DNA of 64,000 bases from Granulicella sp. WH15 (GTDB lineage: Bacteria; Acidobacteriota; Terriglobia; Terriglobales; Acidobacteriaceae), in NCBI RefSeq assembly GCF_009914315.1, contig NZ_CP042596.1, positions 1,488,001 to 1,552,000 of the forward strand. The letters run 5' to 3'. Of the stretch, positions 62,642 to 64,000 are shown piece after piece. The position numbers and the translations under genes are program-made. Numbering within the stretch: the stretch's first letter is position 1; every line of letters starts with the position of its first letter. The notes beneath the pieces were generated by a model, which did not search any database, had not been told where the DNA came from, and was given only the letters and a program-made list of their open reading frames with translations.

Positions 62642-62659
62642 CGTGATAACGATACCACG
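62642..62659. promoter_or_regulatory. Candidate LacI-type operator upstream of the GH38 gene
   Basis: CGTGATAACGATACCACG, an 18-base imperfect dyad with the central CG usual for LacI-family sites and symmetric CGTG/CACG ends. The right half (CGATACCACG) recurs at 62736-62745, where it runs into the perfect dyad TACCAC-G-GTGGTA (62739-62751). Confidence 0.55.
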
Positions 62660-62757
62660 AATGTAGAGCAATAATCTTTGGGGAGCAGGGAAGCTCCGGA
62701 AGGTGCCTGATACGTCTGTTGTGACCGATAAACATCGATACCACGGTGGTACTTTTC

Positions 62758-63846
62758 TCAAGTCTTCATGTTGATCGGATGGCTGCCGCAGGACTGACGC
62801 ACAATCAGACGAGCGGGCAGGACGATCTTGGCTGGAGTCGTGTTCTGGTCCATCTTCTTCGCGGAAGTCGTCTGTGCCTGAAGAGCATGGATGCGCTGGA
62901 GAAGCAGGCCCATAGCACGTTGCGCAAGCTCAACAGGGGACTGTGCCACGGTCGTAAGCGCGGGCCGAATGACGCTGGACAGATCGAAATCGTCAAAGCC
63001 CGCCAGGGCGACCTGTTCCGGAATCTTGATATTGCGTTCGGTGAGCGCCTGCAGAACGAATATGGATGTCCGATGATTCAGCGCAAAGATTGCCGTGGGC
63101 GCGTTCTTCCCGGTGAGCACCTTGCCGAGCCAGCTCCGCACGTCGTCAAGGGTCAGGAGCCCTAGTCCGATCTGCGGCTTCAGCGTTGCTTTCTGCATCC
63201 CATATTGGTAGCCCTGAATGCGCTCGTATATGGTGTAGACCTCCTGGTCGTAACCGGCGCAGGCGATATGTTTGTGGCCATGCGCGATCAGGTGTTCGAC
63301 TGCCTCCTGTGCGCCTGCGCGATTCTCTATAACGACGGAGTCCGTTTCCAGGCCGGGCAGGGGGCGATCAAAGGCGACGATCGGTAGACCGGAGCTCTGC
63401 AACCGGCCCAGGCGCTCATCTCCCTGCCTGGTGGAGCTGACGATCAACAACCCCGAGACCATACGGCTTGCCATCAGCTCCGCTTGCTGAACCTCAAGGT
63501 CGGCATCTCGCTCGGAGGCAACGATCAACGTCATCAGATCGTGCTGCCGTGCCATGTGTTGTACGGTATGCGCGCAGGAGGCGAAAAAACTATCCGACAG
63601 GTCGGGCACGATCAGGCCGATCATGCGTGCCCGCTGCCCCTTCAGCAACCGCGCGGCTTCGTTCTGTTGGTATCCGAGCGCGGCAATTGCCAATTCTACC
63701 TTCTTGCGTGTCGCCGGTCGGACGGAGGGGTGATGATTGATAACCCGCGATACTGTCATCAATCCGACGCGTGCCAGCTTCGCTACTTCGCGAATCGTGG
63801 GAACACGCTCTGTGTGTTGTCGCTTCACGCCATCAGAATACGGCAT
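62758..63846 (-). CDS. LacI-family transcriptional regulator
   Basis: 362 residues. The N-terminal LacI helix-turn-helix and hinge are intact (TIREVAKLARVGLMTVSRVINHHPSVRPATRKKVELAIAALGY, residues ~17-59). The periplasmic-binding-like effector domain shows ARMIGLIVPDLSDSFFA, MVSGLLIVSSTRQGDER, HKHIACAGYDQEVYTIYERIQGY, PTAIFALNHRTSI and ALAGFDDFDLSS. It lies 172 bases ahead of the GH38 gene on the same strand, with candidate operators in the gap. It probably represses the mannosidase until a sugar ligand binds. Confidence 0.93.
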   Translation of the reverse strand: MPYSDGVKRQHTERVPTIREVAKLARVGLMTVSRVINHHPSVRPATRKKVELAIAALGYQQNEAARLLKGQRARMIGLIVPDLSDSFFASCAHTVQHMARQHDLMTLIVASERDADLEVQQAELMASRMVSGLLIVSSTRQGDERLGRLQSSGLPIVAFDRPLPGLETDSVVIENRAGAQEAVEHLIAHGHKHIACAGYDQEVYTIYERIQGYQYGMQKATLKPQIGLGLLTLDDVRSWLGKVLTGKNAPTAIFALNHRTSIFVLQALTERNIKIPEQVALAGFDDFDLSSVIRPALTTVAQSPVELAQRAMGLLLQRIHALQAQTTSAKKMDQNTTPAKIVLPARLIVRQSCGSHPINMKT

Positions 63847-63888
63847 CCGGCGGATGGGCTCCCTCTCACTAACGATTGTTCCGGTATT

Positions 63889-63923
63889 GCGTTATATTGT
63901 GGCAACGATGCCAAAACAAATTT
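63889..63923 (-). promoter_or_regulatory. Predicted LacI-gene promoter with internal operator
   Basis: On the minus strand TTGTTT, a 17-base spacer and TATAAC. The spacer holds the dyad TGGCA-ACGA-TGCCA (63900-63913 on the plus strand), placed for autorepression. The rest of the window to 64000 shows no gene. Confidence 0.45.
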
Positions 63924-64000
63924 CACATAACAGATCTCAGTTTGGCTTTGCTAACTGCATTTATCCATAACTGCTAAATTTTATGGGATGCCGAATTGTT

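Noticed and set aside
1..64000. tRNA, rRNA, CRISPR array, integrase, attachment sites, replication origin
   Set aside because: Scanned by eye for the typical motifs (TTCGA arms, regularly spaced repeats, transposase and integrase motifs); none found. Weak RNA genes could be missed without a covariance search.

Overview
The window looks like chromosomal DNA from a soil acidobacterium of the Granulicella/Terriglobus/Edaphobacter type. The grounds are indirect: high GC, four very large Oar-like TonB-dependent receptors with an N-terminal carboxypeptidase-regulatory-like domain and no SusD partner, many secreted glycoside hydrolases (several with twin-arginine signals), and a ToxR-like regulator with a winged-helix type common in that phylum. 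No rRNA, tRNA, CRISPR array, integrase or complete insertion sequence was seen.

Layout. (1) 1-7.7 kb, plus strand: the end of a sodium/solute symporter translationally coupled to an HpcH/HpaI aldolase; a three-gene glycosidase operon (MGH1-like six-hairpin enzyme, an FGE-like/sialidase fusion, a GH43-like enzyme); a lone carboxypeptidase-regulatory-like protein. (2) 7.8-12.2 kb, minus strand: an alpha-glucuronidase-like enzyme and a DUF5060/DUF4038-type (apiosidase-like) hydrolase, divergent from an IclR regulator and followed by an Oar-like receptor at 13.6-17.2 kb. (3) 17.3-32.0 kb, minus strand: a compact ten-gene operon reading split transketolase (N, C), FGGY kinase, ribose-type ABC importer (ATPase, permease, lipoprotein), L-fucose-isomerase-like protein, then three secreted glycosidases (six-hairpin, GH79-like, GH95). 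Most junctions are ATGA overlaps. A ribokinase gene is divergent from it. (4) 33.3-42.2 kb: an Oar-like receptor, a purine nucleoside permease (NUP) family protein, a frameshifted membrane glycosyltransferase-like gene, and decayed pieces of a Crp/Fnr regulator, a TonB receptor and an FkbM methyltransferase. (5) 42.5-50.6 kb: a quinoprotein dehydrogenase with a c-type haem site, a type-B carboxylesterase, an Oar-like receptor and a cupin. The dehydrogenase and receptor promoters share one operator architecture. (6) 51-64 kb: a divergent TetR/SDR pair around a large dyad, a membrane-tethered winged-helix regulator divergent from an Oar-like receptor, a glycerophosphodiester phosphodiesterase, a GH38 alpha-mannosidase and a LacI regulator.

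How it may work together: outer-membrane receptors bring in plant glycan fragments, periplasmic glycosidases release monosaccharides, and the ABC/symporter systems import them. In the ten-gene operon the imported aldose would be isomerised, phosphorylated and cleaved by a two-subunit transketolase. This is the logic of the described D-apiose route (isomerase, apulose kinase, apulose-4-phosphate transketolase), and an apiosidase-like hydrolase lies close by. The substrate is an inference; the gene order and couplings are read directly from the sequence.
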